64,000 nt of DNA from JBGQBN01 sp041494805 (lineage in GTDB: Bacteria > Acidobacteriota > Terriglobia > Terriglobales > Acidobacteriaceae): assembly GCA_041494805.1 (NCBI GenBank), contig JBGQBN010000011.1, forward strand, positions 1 through 64,000, given 5' to 3'. The translations under genes were made by a program, and so were the position numbers. The notes under the pieces are model-generated. The model did not search any database and was not told the origin of the DNA. It saw only the letters and a program-made list of their open reading frames with translations. Positions 43,053 to 52,401 of this stretch are shown here, piece after piece; positions within the stretch are counted from its first letter, which is position 1; each line of letters starts with the position of its first letter.

Positions 43053-43165
43053 AGTCGTCGGTCGTCAGGTGTCAGGCTTCAACTTCAAGAGGTTCCACCC
43101 TTCGTTTAGCCGGCATCGAATCTTACAGATTTGGCCCGACGACCGACGACTGACGACCGACGACT
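43053..43165. repeat. Heptad element with facing four-unit arms
   Basis: The left arm (43053-43080) reads AGTCGTC, GGTCGTC, AGGTGTC, AGGCTTC. The right arm (43138-43165) reads GACGACC, GACGACT, GACGACC, GACGACT. The first two left units are exact complements of the last two right units. The arms enclose 57 bases. The element begins directly after the epimerase stop codon. Confidence 0.88.
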
Positions 43166-43220
43166 CATTCATTACCTTGGTTATCTAGGGTACGGTTAGG
43201 TGCAAGACTAGAGTGGCGAC

Positions 43221-43895
43221 ATGACACTCTCATCCATGGTAGTTTCGCGCGATTGGCAGGAAGTCAGTGTGCTGGAATGCATTCTTGGCGGTCTTCACAT
43301 CGGTGTTGATGTGGAATCTGAACCGGAGCGCGCCCGGGCTAAGCTCGCAAAATCAAAGATCGACGCCCTAATCGTGGATTGCGACCTGGACGGAACCGCC
43401 GGGTTTCTGCGTGCGTTGTACAACGGGGACTTCCAGAATTCAGTGCCGCTGGTCATCGTGAGCGGTGCGAATGGACGTAACCAACTCAACGTCAGCAAGG
43501 CTTCGTTCGTGTTCGAAAAGCCGATTTCGGTGGAGCAGGCAGTAAAGACCCTATCGGCAGCGCGCAACATGATCCTGGATGGGCGACTCCGCTATCACCG
43601 TCAAGCACTGGATGTGCCCGTCTCGCTCACCTATGGTCCCCGGAAGCGCCTCAAAGCGCACCTCACGAACCTCAGCCAGGGAGGCATCGGGATCCGCATG
43701 CAGCGGTCACTTCCAGGGGCAGGTCTGGTTCGGATCAACTTTGCATTGCCCGGGACCAAGCTCTCAGTCAACCTGAAGGGAGAAGTAGCCTGGACAGATA
43801 AGCAGGGCAACGCGGGAATACGCTTTGTAGTAACCGACGGCAGAGTGAAGCGCGACCTGCAGCTTTGGCTGGAGCAACAGTACCTGACGCAGTAG
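43221..43895 (+). CDS. Degenerate receiver-PilZ protein
   Basis: Residues 1-120 resemble a response-regulator receiver: ALIVDCDLDG carries an Asp at the phospho-acceptor strand, PLVIVSGANG the Ser/Thr strand and FVFEKPIS the Lys-Pro. The N-terminal acidic pair is missing, so phosphorylation is doubtful. Residues 125-224 form a PilZ domain (NLSQGGIGIRM, LKGEVAWTDKQGNAGIRFV), though the RxxxR half of the c-di-GMP site is only loosely kept. It is convergent with a PilZ-RDD gene, 37 bases apart, so two PilZ proteins face each other. Confidence 0.82.
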   Translation: MTLSSMVVSRDWQEVSVLECILGGLHIGVDVESEPERARAKLAKSKIDALIVDCDLDGTAGFLRALYNGDFQNSVPLVIVSGANGRNQLNVSKASFVFEKPISVEQAVKTLSAARNMILDGRLRYHRQALDVPVSLTYGPRKRLKAHLTNLSQGGIGIRMQRSLPGAGLVRINFALPGTKLSVNLKGEVAWTDKQGNAGIRFVVTDGRVKRDLQLWLEQQYLTQ

Positions 43896-43932
43896 ACCAG
43901 CTGTCAGTGCTCCGCCGACTGAGGACTGACCA

Positions 43933-44775
43933 CTAGCGAAATCTCGGCCTCTCTTCTTCTTCCGGATACATTCCATTCGCCGTATCGCTGCTGGCGAGCC
44001 GCGCCAAATACGTGCCCGGTGTGGCGCCAATCCAGATGCCGAACAAGAACCAATAGAGCAACGCAAACGTACTGGTAATTCCCAGTGCGATAGCCAACGC
44101 GATTGGCCAAGCCGGAAAAACGCCGGTCATGGCCAGAGACACCACCGAGAAGAGCAACACAGCCGAGAACAGGATGAGGCCATCGACCAGCCGCGCCAGA
44201 CTGCCTGGTGAGATTGGAACAGGACACCAGAGAAGGCGGAGCTTTTCTGGCTGATTCTCCCCTTCTTCTCGGTGAAGTCTAGGGGAGATGGCCTCTTCGG
44301 TTTCGAGGTGGATCGCGGGGCGGGCCGAGGCCGAAAACAGTAACTCCGTGGCCTCCTCGCCGCGCCCGTGGTGAACGAAAATGGAATCCCAGGCAGCCTG
44401 ATGAGCCATAGCGAGAAGCTGGGTGAAGAGCCATTCTTTGAGCAGCCGCCGAGAACGCGGAGGGAGATCGAGGAACTCCACGCCCGCTTGTCCCGTGGCA
44501 TCGGCCCAAACCACCCGGCCGGCGGTTTCGACGCGGATGCGCGGGCTCAGCAACTCGAAGCGCAAATGTACTTGCTGGTTCGTTCGCAAGGGAGAGACTG
44601 CCTGTACAGCAATGCCCGCCTCGCTCAGGTCGCGGATGATGCCTCCATTGGCATGATCCAGATTAACGTAGGCCAGGGCGCGAATCTTTTGGCGGTATTG
44701 GCGGCGCGGGCGGCGCGCTGCAATCACCGCATTCGCAGTCCCGGCACCGGTTACGGGATCGGACCCATACTCCAT
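43933..44775 (-). CDS. PilZ-RDD membrane protein
   Basis: The 280-residue protein begins with a PilZ domain (RRQYRQKIRALAYV, IIRDLSEAGIAVQAV, AGRVVWADATGQAGVEFLDL), has a linker of about 80 residues and ends with an RDD domain: ARLVDGLILFSAVLLF, a second helix AWPIALAIALGITSTFALLYW, then GIWIGATPGTYLARL. RDD proteins are small integral membrane proteins, some acting as transporters. A c-di-GMP-type domain on a membrane carrier suggests nucleotide-gated transport or anchoring; that is inference. A TTG two codons earlier is an alternative start. Confidence 0.82.
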   Translation of the reverse strand: MEYGSDPVTGAGTANAVIAARRPRRQYRQKIRALAYVNLDHANGGIIRDLSEAGIAVQAVSPLRTNQQVHLRFELLSPRIRVETAGRVVWADATGQAGVEFLDLPPRSRRLLKEWLFTQLLAMAHQAAWDSIFVHHGRGEEATELLFSASARPAIHLETEEAISPRLHREEGENQPEKLRLLWCPVPISPGSLARLVDGLILFSAVLLFSVVSLAMTGVFPAWPIALAIALGITSTFALLYWFLFGIWIGATPGTYLARLASSDTANGMYPEEEERPRFR

Positions 44776-44834
44776 GGCCAAATCTTAGCCCTGGGTATCA
44801 CGAGTCCTCAGTAACCGCATTGGTTCGGGGAACG

Positions 44835-45185
44835 TCAGGACGCAGGACGCTGCTGCGAAGGACTGGGGACGGTTTCAGCGGGACTCTGTTGGTTGCGGTC
44901 CCAGGCGATCAGGCGACTGAGATCGTAACTGAAGGGTCCGTAGGCGCGGAAGGCTTTTTCGTCAAAAAGCCGCTTGATTCCGCAGCCCATACAGACCTGG
45001 TAGGACTGCTGCTGGACACGAATCGGCCAGCTCATCTTGCCATGCCAGCACCCGCGCAAGAGCATAAGGGCGGCGCCAGCAATTCCGGCTGCAAGGCCCA
45101 GAGGCCACACCCAACCCGACTTCTCTTTCTCTTCACTCACCTGCCACAGCCCGTAACCACTTCCAACAATTAAGGATATGCTCAA
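44835..45185 (-). CDS. Small membrane protein with a CxxC motif
   Basis: The 116-residue protein has one clear hydrophobic stretch (WVWPLGLAAGIAGAALMLL) followed by a cytoplasmic or periplasmic tail containing VCMGCGIKRLFDEKAFRAYG. The C-x-x-C pair could bind metal or form a disulfide. The start at 45185 is a TTG without a clear ribosome binding site; a GTG at about 45140 would still keep the membrane segment. I do not recognise the family. It sits upstream of the PilZ-RDD gene on the same strand with a 59-base gap. Confidence 0.55.
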   Translation of the reverse strand: MSISLIVGSGYGLWQVSEEKEKSGWVWPLGLAAGIAGAALMLLRGCWHGKMSWPIRVQQQSYQVCMGCGIKRLFDEKAFRAYGPFSYDLSRLIAWDRNQQSPAETVPSPSQQRPAS

Positions 45186-45322
45186 AAGAAAGGGAGTGCA
45201 ATGGCCCCCAGTCGTCGCCAGCCCTCCAGGCCGGTGCGACTCGCGGGGCCGGACTTACCAAAGAGCATGCCGGATGTCCCAACCTTCGTGCGGAGGGAAA
45301 TATTGCGATTGTGAACAAACAT

Positions 45323-45343
45323 CTGTAACTTACAGGCTATAGT
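45323..45343 (+). promoter_or_regulatory. Dyad next to a TATAGT box upstream of the amidase gene
   Basis: CTGTAA (45323-45328) and TTACAG (45330-45335) form a perfect 6-bp dyad with one central base, two bases before TATAGT (45338-45343), a possible -10 box. No good -35 hexamer is present, which would suit an activator-dependent promoter. The remaining 45186-45473 gap shows nothing else. Confidence 0.3.
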
Positions 45344-45473
45344 CTCGGACGGTTCCCGGGAAAGCCTGTCGAGATGGACCATATGGGTACGCAACTCGTG
45401 AATTGACAGGCGCTTCCCTCCGAACGACACTAGGGCGGTCGTAAGGCAATTCTCGGGATTTCTCACTGTTCTT

Positions 45474-47696
45474 ATGAGCTCAAGTCCGGCAAACGCGAGG
45501 CTGGGGCTAACCCACGAAGTAATAGACTCGCGCACAACGGAATCCCAGATTTCGCCCCGGACCAGCGTGCCCACCCCTGGCCACGAAGCCTTAGAGGCGC
45601 TTCTGGCTTTCTCGGCTCTTCATGAACAGATACAGCAACGTCGAGCGCGTGAAGTGCGCAGCGGCGCCCAGTTAGGCACCTCGGATGTTTGGGAGCTGGA
45701 GCAGTTCGTCCTCGATGAGGTGCTGCAACTCGTAGCCGAACGAGCGCTGACCATCACGGGCTCCGATGGTGTGGCGATCGCGCTGGCCGAGGGAGATGAG
45801 ATCGTGTGCCGGGCTTCGGCGGGAACGATCGCCCCAGACTCGGGCGTGCGCCTGGATCCGAATTCGGGATTTTCCGGCGCCTGTTTCCGCAGTGGTCAAA
45901 TCGTACGCTGCGATAACGTGGATATCGACCCGCGAGTCGATGTCCAGGCCTGTCGGCGCCTGGGCGCGCGTTCCATGGTGGCGGTACCGCTCGCGGCACC
46001 GCGCAGCGTACTTGGTTTGCTGGAAGCCTTCTCTAGCGAAGCCCATGGATTTAATGACAGCGATGTTCGTAGCCTGAAACTCCTGGCTGAGCTGATTCTG
46101 GCCGCGATGAGGCCGGAGGAGGAAGACCGGCTGGCCGAAATCGCGCAGCGCGTGGCTGCCCGCGCGGCAGAGCCACTCCAACCCGTAGAGCTTCCAAACG
46201 GGCAGAGCGAGCGGGCGCAGGTTCACGTCACGAGCGAGAAGTCAGAACCGATCGTCGCGCCGGCGACCCTCCCCGAACCGATTTTCTCCCCGGCACCAGT
46301 TTTCTCCCTAGCTAAGAGGGAAAATTCCAGACCGGGCGTCGTGGTGGTGTTTGTGCTGGTGCTGCTCGCCGCAGCGCTGGGCGGCGGACTGTGGTGGAAG
46401 ATCCGTCACAAAGCCCCGCAGGTAGCCGCAAGCCCCCAACAAGCTACACCAACTTCCCGGCTTGAGACGCAATCTGTGCCTGCATCCAGCAACGTGAGCC
46501 CGGCAGGAGGTGGCGACTATGCAGCTTTGGCCGCTCCCAGCAGCCCGACCGGGCTGCCAAAGGTGACGGGTATCCGGCACTGGTCGTCGGCAGATTCCAG
46601 CACGGTGGTCATTGATCTGCAGGAACAGGTTCAGTACGAGGCCCACCGTCTGAGCGATCCGGAGCGAATTTACTTTGACCTGCACCACACGGGGCTTGCG
46701 CCAGGACTGTTCGGCAAGACCATCGAAGTGGGGGACGGGCTGCTGGTGCGGGTTCGCGTGGCACAGCCTGTCGCTGGTGTCACCCGGGTAGTTCTGGAGA
46801 CCAAGGGAGGTTCGAATTTCTCGGTCAGCCTTGAGTCAAATCCCTACCGGCTCGTGGTTGAGGTTCGCAAGATTGGAGCCGATCAAGTGCCCCAGGCGAA
46901 GACCAATCTCTTCAACCCGGTGAGCCCGCCGGCAAGCAAGCGACTGGCTTTGGCCGAACCTAAGAGCACCGATAGCGTGCAAACCCGGGCGCACATGCCG
47001 AAATTCCGAATTGCGCTCGATGCCGGCCATGGAGGCTGGGACTTGGGGACGGTGGGGCGGAAGGGTTTGCTGGAGAAAGATCTGGTTCTCGACATCGTTG
47101 AGCGTCTGGGGAATCTGGTCGAGCGCCGCCTGGGCGCCGAAGTCATCTACACCCGCGACGATGACACTTACGTTGCATTGGAGAAGCGGGCAGAGATCGC
47201 GAACTTGTCCCAAGCCGACTTGTTCGTATCCGTCCATGCCAATTACAGCAATTCTCCTTCGGCACGTGGAGTCGAGACCTATTACAGCAACACGTACTCA
47301 TCGCTCAAGGCACGGAGCCGGGAAACGGACGATGCCCAGACGGACCTTCAGACCGTGAGCTGGACCAATATTGATATTCGCGAAAAGGTACTGGGGTCGC
47401 GACGGATTGCTGCCAGCGTGCAACGCGCGCTGCATGGCATGCTTGCGGCTAAGAACCCGGGCATCCGTGATCGCGGTGTGAAGGAAGCTTCGTACGTGGT
47501 GCTGACCGGAACTTCGATGCCCGCGATTCTGGCCGAAGTTTCGTTCGTCAGCAGTCCCGCGGATGAGCGTAACTTGCAGAGCTCAGCCTATCGCCAGCGG
47601 ATTGCCCAGGCCCTCTACAAGGGCATCTCACGCTATGCTGAGGCATCCCACTCGGTGAGGATGGCCAGCACCTCGGGAAAACCGGCGGGGCGATAG
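45474..47696 (+). CDS. GAF-TM-AMIN-amidase fusion (N-acetylmuramoyl-L-alanine amidase)
   Basis: The 740-residue protein joins a cytoplasmic GAF domain (about residues 75-215, with SGFSGACFRSG and RSMVAVPL), a disordered linker, one transmembrane helix at about 287-309 (VVVVFVLVLLAAALGGGLWW), an AMIN domain (about 365-465) and an Amidase_3 domain (about 505-725). The zinc ligands are H519 in LDAGHGG, E in LLEKDLVL and H in VSVHANY; the catalytic Glu is in LAEVSFVSS. The enzyme cuts the MurNAc-alanine bond of peptidoglycan in the periplasm. A sensor domain on the cytoplasmic side of a cell-wall hydrolase is unusual. Confidence 0.9.
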   Translation: MSSSPANARLGLTHEVIDSRTTESQISPRTSVPTPGHEALEALLAFSALHEQIQQRRAREVRSGAQLGTSDVWELEQFVLDEVLQLVAERALTITGSDGVAIALAEGDEIVCRASAGTIAPDSGVRLDPNSGFSGACFRSGQIVRCDNVDIDPRVDVQACRRLGARSMVAVPLAAPRSVLGLLEAFSSEAHGFNDSDVRSLKLLAELILAAMRPEEEDRLAEIAQRVAARAAEPLQPVELPNGQSERAQVHVTSEKSEPIVAPATLPEPIFSPAPVFSLAKRENSRPGVVVVFVLVLLAAALGGGLWWKIRHKAPQVAASPQQATPTSRLETQSVPASSNVSPAGGGDYAALAAPSSPTGLPKVTGIRHWSSADSSTVVIDLQEQVQYEAHRLSDPERIYFDLHHTGLAPGLFGKTIEVGDGLLVRVRVAQPVAGVTRVVLETKGGSNFSVSLESNPYRLVVEVRKIGADQVPQAKTNLFNPVSPPASKRLALAEPKSTDSVQTRAHMPKFRIALDAGHGGWDLGTVGRKGLLEKDLVLDIVERLGNLVERRLGAEVIYTRDDDTYVALEKRAEIANLSQADLFVSVHANYSNSPSARGVETYYSNTYSSLKARSRETDDAQTDLQTVSWTNIDIREKVLGSRRIAASVQRALHGMLAAKNPGIRDRGVKEASYVVLTGTSMPAILAEVSFVSSPADERNLQSSAYRQRIAQALYKGISRYAEASHSVRMASTSGKPAGR

Positions 47697-47701
47697 CGAA
47701 C

Positions 47702-47743
47702 CAGTTCCCCGTTCTCGGATGCCGGTTCTCAGTTCTCCAATTC
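47702..47743. repeat. Six-copy heptad array
   Basis: Units CAGTTCC, CCGTTCT, CGGATGC, CGGTTCT, CAGTTCT, CCAATTC fill the 58-base gap between the convergent amidase and S9 peptidase genes. Confidence 0.8.
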
Positions 47744-47754
47744 CAGATGCACCT

Positions 47755-49884
47755 TCACGGCGCGGATGAAGTGCCACCGAATTTCTGCAACCACTTCAGT
47801 TCCTCCCTTACCTTGATCTTGCCGTGCCAGGGATTCTTCGCCAGTGAGTGGCCTTCCCCGGGAAAGATCAGAAGAGTGCTGGGCACACCCAGATTGTGCA
47901 GGGCATGGTCGAGCAGATAATTTTCCGCCACCGCCACCCGGATGTCGTCGGCGCCGGCAACCATGTGAGTTGGCGTGCGCACCTTATTCATTTGGTAGAT
48001 AGCAGCTTCGTCGTGGTAACGCTGTTGCGCCTCCCAGGGGAGTCCGCCCAGAAAATAAACATCGTCGAAGGTGGTATCGTCGTTTCCCCAATTGGCGACG
48101 TGCTCCACCGCACCTGCGCCGGTCACGGCCGCCTTGAAGCGTGTGGTCTGGGTGATGAGCCAGTTGGTCATGTAGCCACCATAACTATAACCGCCGATGG
48201 TGAGGTGGCTGGGATCGGCGATACCGTCTTTCACCAGCGCGTCCACGCCTTCCAAAATGTCTTTGCCCGGGCGGGAAACGATCTCGGGAACGATCCCCAT
48301 CAGAAATTTGTCTCCGTAGCCGCTTGATCCGCGATAGTTGGGCTCAAAGACGAGCCATCCTTGAGTAGCGGCTAGACGGTCCCACTGATACCAGTCGGCT
48401 TCGAAGTGGTTGCCGTCAGCGTCGGCGGGGCCACCGTGAATGTAGACGAAGGTGGGGAGGCTCTTGGCCTCGAATTTTCCTGGTGGATACATCAGCATAC
48501 CTTCCACCGTGGTGCCATCGTCGGCGGTCCAACGATAGGGCTTGCCTTTCGGCAGATCCCGCTCGGCAAAGAGCTTGTTGAACGAGGTGATGGATTTAGC
48601 GTCCTGCAGCTTGTCCAAGCTCTCAGCCAAATAAACCTCGGTCGGTTTCTCCAGAGTTGAGTGTACGAACGCGATACGGGGAGAGTGGGCGGTAATGGCG
48701 ATGCGTTCGTACGTGCCTGTCCAGCCGGGCTGCTTCGAGAACGGCGTAGAGAGTTTTGGTTGAGAATAAACCTGAACTTCGGTGCCCAGGCGGCCAGTGG
48801 CGAGCACGCCACCATCAGGCGTAACGGCATAACGCGAAACCGCTCCTGCGAAGTTGGCGGCCCAACGCTGAACCTCGCCAGTATCGGTGTCCACCCAGTA
48901 GAGGCGAGTCTGCGTGTCTATGTACTTCCCCTCCACTGAGCCGAGATCCACTTGAAAAAAGACATGCTTATTGTCATCGGCCCAGTGCATATCCTGTTCC
49001 AGAGCCTCGTTGTGTGTGACTTGGCGCGGCGGGCGATCGGGCGAGGCATTCTCCAGATCGACTGAGTAGATCTCGAACTCGCTAACTTTCTCGCTACGCT
49101 CGGAAACCGAGGTAGTCACAAAGGCAAGCCTGCCTGCATTCGGAGCAACCACGAGCTGCTGAACTCTCCAGGGAGTGCTGGCTAGAGCACGTGAGCCAGG
49201 AGTCGCGTCCGAGGCCTTGTCCGAGTCGTCCGCCGGTTTGCTGCCGTCAGTCGAGTGGCGGGTGATCGCATCAGCCACGTCAATGGCGAAGATCATGTCA
49301 CCACGTTCGGCGGCACGGTACTGGGAAACATCCTTCCATTCTTTCTTGTAAGCATCCTTCTGGGCTTTGGTCCAGGGCGTGCGGGTGGCAAAGTAGAGCG
49401 TGCGCGAATCTGGTGACCAGGTGAAGGCGTGGACTTCTTCCTCGCCTTGCGTAACCGGAAATGCCTCCCCTCCGGCAAGCGAGATCAGATAAAGTTGAGC
49501 GATTCCCTTATCTTTGGAATCACCGGAACTATCATCACCTTCTTTGGCGGCGGATACTTTTCGCTCAGAGAAGAACGCGATCCAACGGCCATCAGGAGAC
49601 CATTGTGGGTCGCTGTCTTGACCCGACTGCGTGAGCTGGCTCAGGGTTCCACCGTGGCTGTCATCCCGGTACAGCCAGAGGTCTTTGCGGAAAATGCTCT
49701 GGTCCCAATCCGCGCGTTCGGTGGCAATGACGACAGAATGGCCATCGGGCGCAAGCCCTACTGCGGTGAAATCGACGGAGTTGAAGAACTCGTCGAGCGT
49801 GAGCCTAGGTTTGTCGGCCGCATGGGCAGACATCAGGCCCAGTGCGGTAAGCAGGATGATAAGCAGAAGCTTTCGGATGGTCAT
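47755..49884 (-). CDS. Secreted S9-family prolyl oligopeptidase-type peptidase
   Basis: The 709-residue protein has a signal peptide (MTIRKLLLIILLTALGLMSAHA), an N-terminal beta-propeller (SPDGRWIAFFSERK, FTWSPDSRTLYFATR) and a C-terminal alpha/beta hydrolase domain. The nucleophile is the serine in GGYSYGGYMTNW; the Asp is in VAGADDIRV and the His in PGEGHSLAK. This matches acylaminoacyl- or dipeptidyl-peptidases acting on peptides in the periplasm. The frame extends 26 codons above the chosen ATG, but the signal peptide fixes the start. It is the last gene of a reverse-strand run with the DUF885 protein, another likely peptidase. Confidence 0.92.
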   Translation of the reverse strand: MTIRKLLLIILLTALGLMSAHAADKPRLTLDEFFNSVDFTAVGLAPDGHSVVIATERADWDQSIFRKDLWLYRDDSHGGTLSQLTQSGQDSDPQWSPDGRWIAFFSERKVSAAKEGDDSSGDSKDKGIAQLYLISLAGGEAFPVTQGEEEVHAFTWSPDSRTLYFATRTPWTKAQKDAYKKEWKDVSQYRAAERGDMIFAIDVADAITRHSTDGSKPADDSDKASDATPGSRALASTPWRVQQLVVAPNAGRLAFVTTSVSERSEKVSEFEIYSVDLENASPDRPPRQVTHNEALEQDMHWADDNKHVFFQVDLGSVEGKYIDTQTRLYWVDTDTGEVQRWAANFAGAVSRYAVTPDGGVLATGRLGTEVQVYSQPKLSTPFSKQPGWTGTYERIAITAHSPRIAFVHSTLEKPTEVYLAESLDKLQDAKSITSFNKLFAERDLPKGKPYRWTADDGTTVEGMLMYPPGKFEAKSLPTFVYIHGGPADADGNHFEADWYQWDRLAATQGWLVFEPNYRGSSGYGDKFLMGIVPEIVSRPGKDILEGVDALVKDGIADPSHLTIGGYSYGGYMTNWLITQTTRFKAAVTGAGAVEHVANWGNDDTTFDDVYFLGGLPWEAQQRYHDEAAIYQMNKVRTPTHMVAGADDIRVAVAENYLLDHALHNLGVPSTLLIFPGEGHSLAKNPWHGKIKVREELKWLQKFGGTSSAP

Positions 49885-50029
49885 AGGGGTCAGGGATGAG
49901 ATATACACGGGCGGAGCGGTACACGCAAATCGCAACAGGGGCAGTTTCGAACCCCGGGTCACATTGCGAAGGAATCAATAAGGGTAGTCTGCTGGGCGAG
50001 TCGCTCGTCCCCACGCCATCAGCACACGA

Positions 50030-51727
50030 TCAGTGCAGGCGGTCGAGTGTGTCGATATCGTCCTTCAAGCCGAGATACTCCCAGCGCTGCAGCGTGATCG
50101 GAACGTTGCCGTTCTGCCAAACGAAGTCGTGGAAGGCGCGCAGACTAAAAGCCGCCCCCTTCTGACGGTGAGCATCAGCCAGAAACTTGTAAATCTGCAG
50201 CTTGCCGACTTGATACGAAATCGCTTGCCCCGGCGTGGTGGCGAATAAAGCCACTTCTCCATGAGCGGTTTGCGAATCCATCGGCACGGTATTTTTCAGA
50301 TACTCGGCCGCCTGCTCCATAGTGAATTCCCCCAGCGCTAGCTTGACGTCCACTTCCACGCGGAGAGCCCGCAGACGCATGAAGTTCCAGATGAACTCGC
50401 GTGAGCGAGGACTGTCATCGAACAAGCCGGCGTGCAGCATCATTTCTTCTGCGTAGAAGCCGATGCCCTCATTGGCGCCGGAATCGTAGTAGTAGCGCCG
50501 AATGGGATCCGGATTCGCCCAGGAAACTACAAGCTGGAAATAGTGTCCAGGTACCCCCTCGTGCACGATCAGACCTCGGGGATCTTTCACCATCGTCAAC
50601 CCGAAGTAGCCGAGGTTGGCACTGGGCGGGTCAATATAGCGAGTCCCGTCCTCCTGCAGACGGCTGGGCCCGGTAAAGTCATCGGCTTCTCCCAGCCCCT
50701 CCATGGGCGCAAGATACCCTGGCATCGGCGCGTAGCGATAGTGCTGCACCCACGCCGGCACCGTGAGAATATCTTTGGCTCCCAGGTAGAGGCGGACTGC
50801 CGGTTCGTCCTTATCCTCGCGGGCTATCTGCTCGGCCTGGTCCTTAAGCAGAGCCAGTTGAGGAACGCCGAGGTTGCGGTGTTCTTCGTAAGTCTGCGAT
50901 GCGACCGAACGAGCCCATTCCTGGCGCCCCATGGCTAGCAACTGCTCTGGGGTGAAGGGCAAAAGCGCCACGTTCTTGAGGAAGAACACATAAGCGTCAC
51001 GTCCTACAGCAGTTGCAGCCGGCATCTTGGGCAGACGCTGAGTAAGCCAGTCGAGGTAGGACTCAAGAGCAACGATAGCTTGCTCAGTGGCGGAGTCGAG
51101 CTCGCGTGACGCCTCGACATCGAGTCGCGGCTTGAGCTCATGAACCGATTTCAGCAGGCGTGAGCGGATATCCTGAAGTTGGCCGAGAGCGAGACGAGCG
51201 AACGGAGCTGCCGGCTGCGTCAGATTCTTTTTCGCATTCTCGATAGTGCTGGGAATCGACGCGAGCGTCGTAACGATGTGCCGCGTGCGCGCGGCATCAA
51301 AGGGCGGAGGCGGAAGCAAAAGATGAAAGTAAGCTCCCAAAGTCTGGTCGACGTAAAACGCGGGGTTTCGCTGCCAATTCCGATTCAGGTCCAATTCCCA
51401 GCGTACCCGGGCAAGCGCGGATCCTAGGAGGCGATAATCCACCTGGCGAGAGACGGACCAAGAGGATGAATCGATCTTCTTCCAGTGGGCTTCGAATTCG
51501 TCGAGTTTCTGGTGATAGCGGGTGACGGTGGTAGGTGACCAATCAGGAACCCACCCCGCGGGACGCTCGAGGCGCGGAATGTCGTCTGTCGAAACCGGCT
51601 GCTCGGCGGCACGCCAAGTCCAGAAGTCACGGGCCAGGTCGTCGAGGGAATCCGCACGGAGGAACGGGGCAGCGAGAAAAACGATCAGAACGGCTAAGAG
51701 ATGCGGGGCGAGAGTTGGTTTCATCAT
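50030..51727 (-). CDS. Secreted DUF885-family protein, probable metallopeptidase
   Basis: The 565-residue protein has a signal peptide (PHLLAVLIVFLAAPFLRA) and the DUF885 blocks: HEGVPGHYFQL, which holds the conserved His/Glu pair, ANEGIGFYAEEMM with another Glu, and GQAISYQVGKLQIYKF. These motifs look like a gluzincin-type zinc site, and some members have been described as carboxypeptidases or aminopeptidases. MM at the start allows two initiation sites. It is 53 bases from the lipoprotein gene upstream and 145 from the S9 peptidase gene downstream. Confidence 0.87.
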   Translation of the reverse strand: MMKPTLAPHLLAVLIVFLAAPFLRADSLDDLARDFWTWRAAEQPVSTDDIPRLERPAGWVPDWSPTTVTRYHQKLDEFEAHWKKIDSSSWSVSRQVDYRLLGSALARVRWELDLNRNWQRNPAFYVDQTLGAYFHLLLPPPPFDAARTRHIVTTLASIPSTIENAKKNLTQPAAPFARLALGQLQDIRSRLLKSVHELKPRLDVEASRELDSATEQAIVALESYLDWLTQRLPKMPAATAVGRDAYVFFLKNVALLPFTPEQLLAMGRQEWARSVASQTYEEHRNLGVPQLALLKDQAEQIAREDKDEPAVRLYLGAKDILTVPAWVQHYRYAPMPGYLAPMEGLGEADDFTGPSRLQEDGTRYIDPPSANLGYFGLTMVKDPRGLIVHEGVPGHYFQLVVSWANPDPIRRYYYDSGANEGIGFYAEEMMLHAGLFDDSPRSREFIWNFMRLRALRVEVDVKLALGEFTMEQAAEYLKNTVPMDSQTAHGEVALFATTPGQAISYQVGKLQIYKFLADAHRQKGAAFSLRAFHDFVWQNGNVPITLQRWEYLGLKDDIDTLDRLH

Positions 51728-51780
51728 AGGTTCTGGTCAAGCTCTCCTGCAGGAAAACAGTTGCAGGATGGATCTTTGCA

Positions 51781-52383
51781 TCACTGTGCTGCCTCGGCGT
51801 TGTTCAGTGCGTCCTCGAGGCCCTGGCCACCCTTCGAGATCTTACCCTCGAGCAGTCGCCAACCGTCGTCGTAACGCCTCAACCCCACTGTGGAGTTGTA
51901 CTTCACCCCTCCGGCATAGAGCGCCGCGCCGATTTCGTTCAGCGGCATCCATTTCCACTGGAAGTCAACATCGGCCACATCGTCACTCTTACTGATGCCG
52001 GTGACTGCCAACAATTGTCTTCTCGCGACTGGCACGCTGAAATAATTGGAGGCCGCGGCACTGTTAGGAGTCAGGCCGCGAAGGGTCTCGATGCCGAGAG
52101 GAGTAAGAGTCACATCCCAACAGGGTGGAGCACCCACCGTTGGACCACACGCGGAGTTGCTGCCCGTGATCCAACCGTGACGCTGCAGGACGAGGTATTC
52201 GGGAGAAAGATACTGCTGGTTGGAGACAATCCCGGTGCGCAAGTCAAACTGCTGGGCAACCTTGAAAGTATCGGAGCCGGCAATTAGGTCAGCCGCCAGC
52301 CGCCGGGTGAGAAAGTCGCGGGGCGAGCAGGCGACTGCAAAACACAAAGATGCCAGGATAAGAGAAATGCGCCGTTTCCGCAT
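51781..52383 (-). CDS. Unknown lipoprotein
   Basis: The 200-residue protein has a signal peptide ending in the lipobox FAVACS, so it should be lipid-anchored. The mature part has no recognised domain; it contains two further cysteines (SACGPTVGAPPCWD) that could pair, and a C-terminal VGLRRYDDGWRLLEGKIS that looks like a strand-rich lipoprotein fold. The start is 18 bases after the AmrS gene's stop, so the two are probably co-transcribed. No function is proposed. Confidence 0.72.
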   Translation of the reverse strand: MRKRRISLILASLCFAVACSPRDFLTRRLAADLIAGSDTFKVAQQFDLRTGIVSNQQYLSPEYLVLQRHGWITGSNSACGPTVGAPPCWDVTLTPLGIETLRGLTPNSAAASNYFSVPVARRQLLAVTGISKSDDVADVDFQWKWMPLNEIGAALYAGGVKYNSTVGLRRYDDGWRLLEGKISKGGQGLEDALNNAEAAQ

Positions 52384-52401
52384 GAATTTTGGGGACAGCT
52401 G

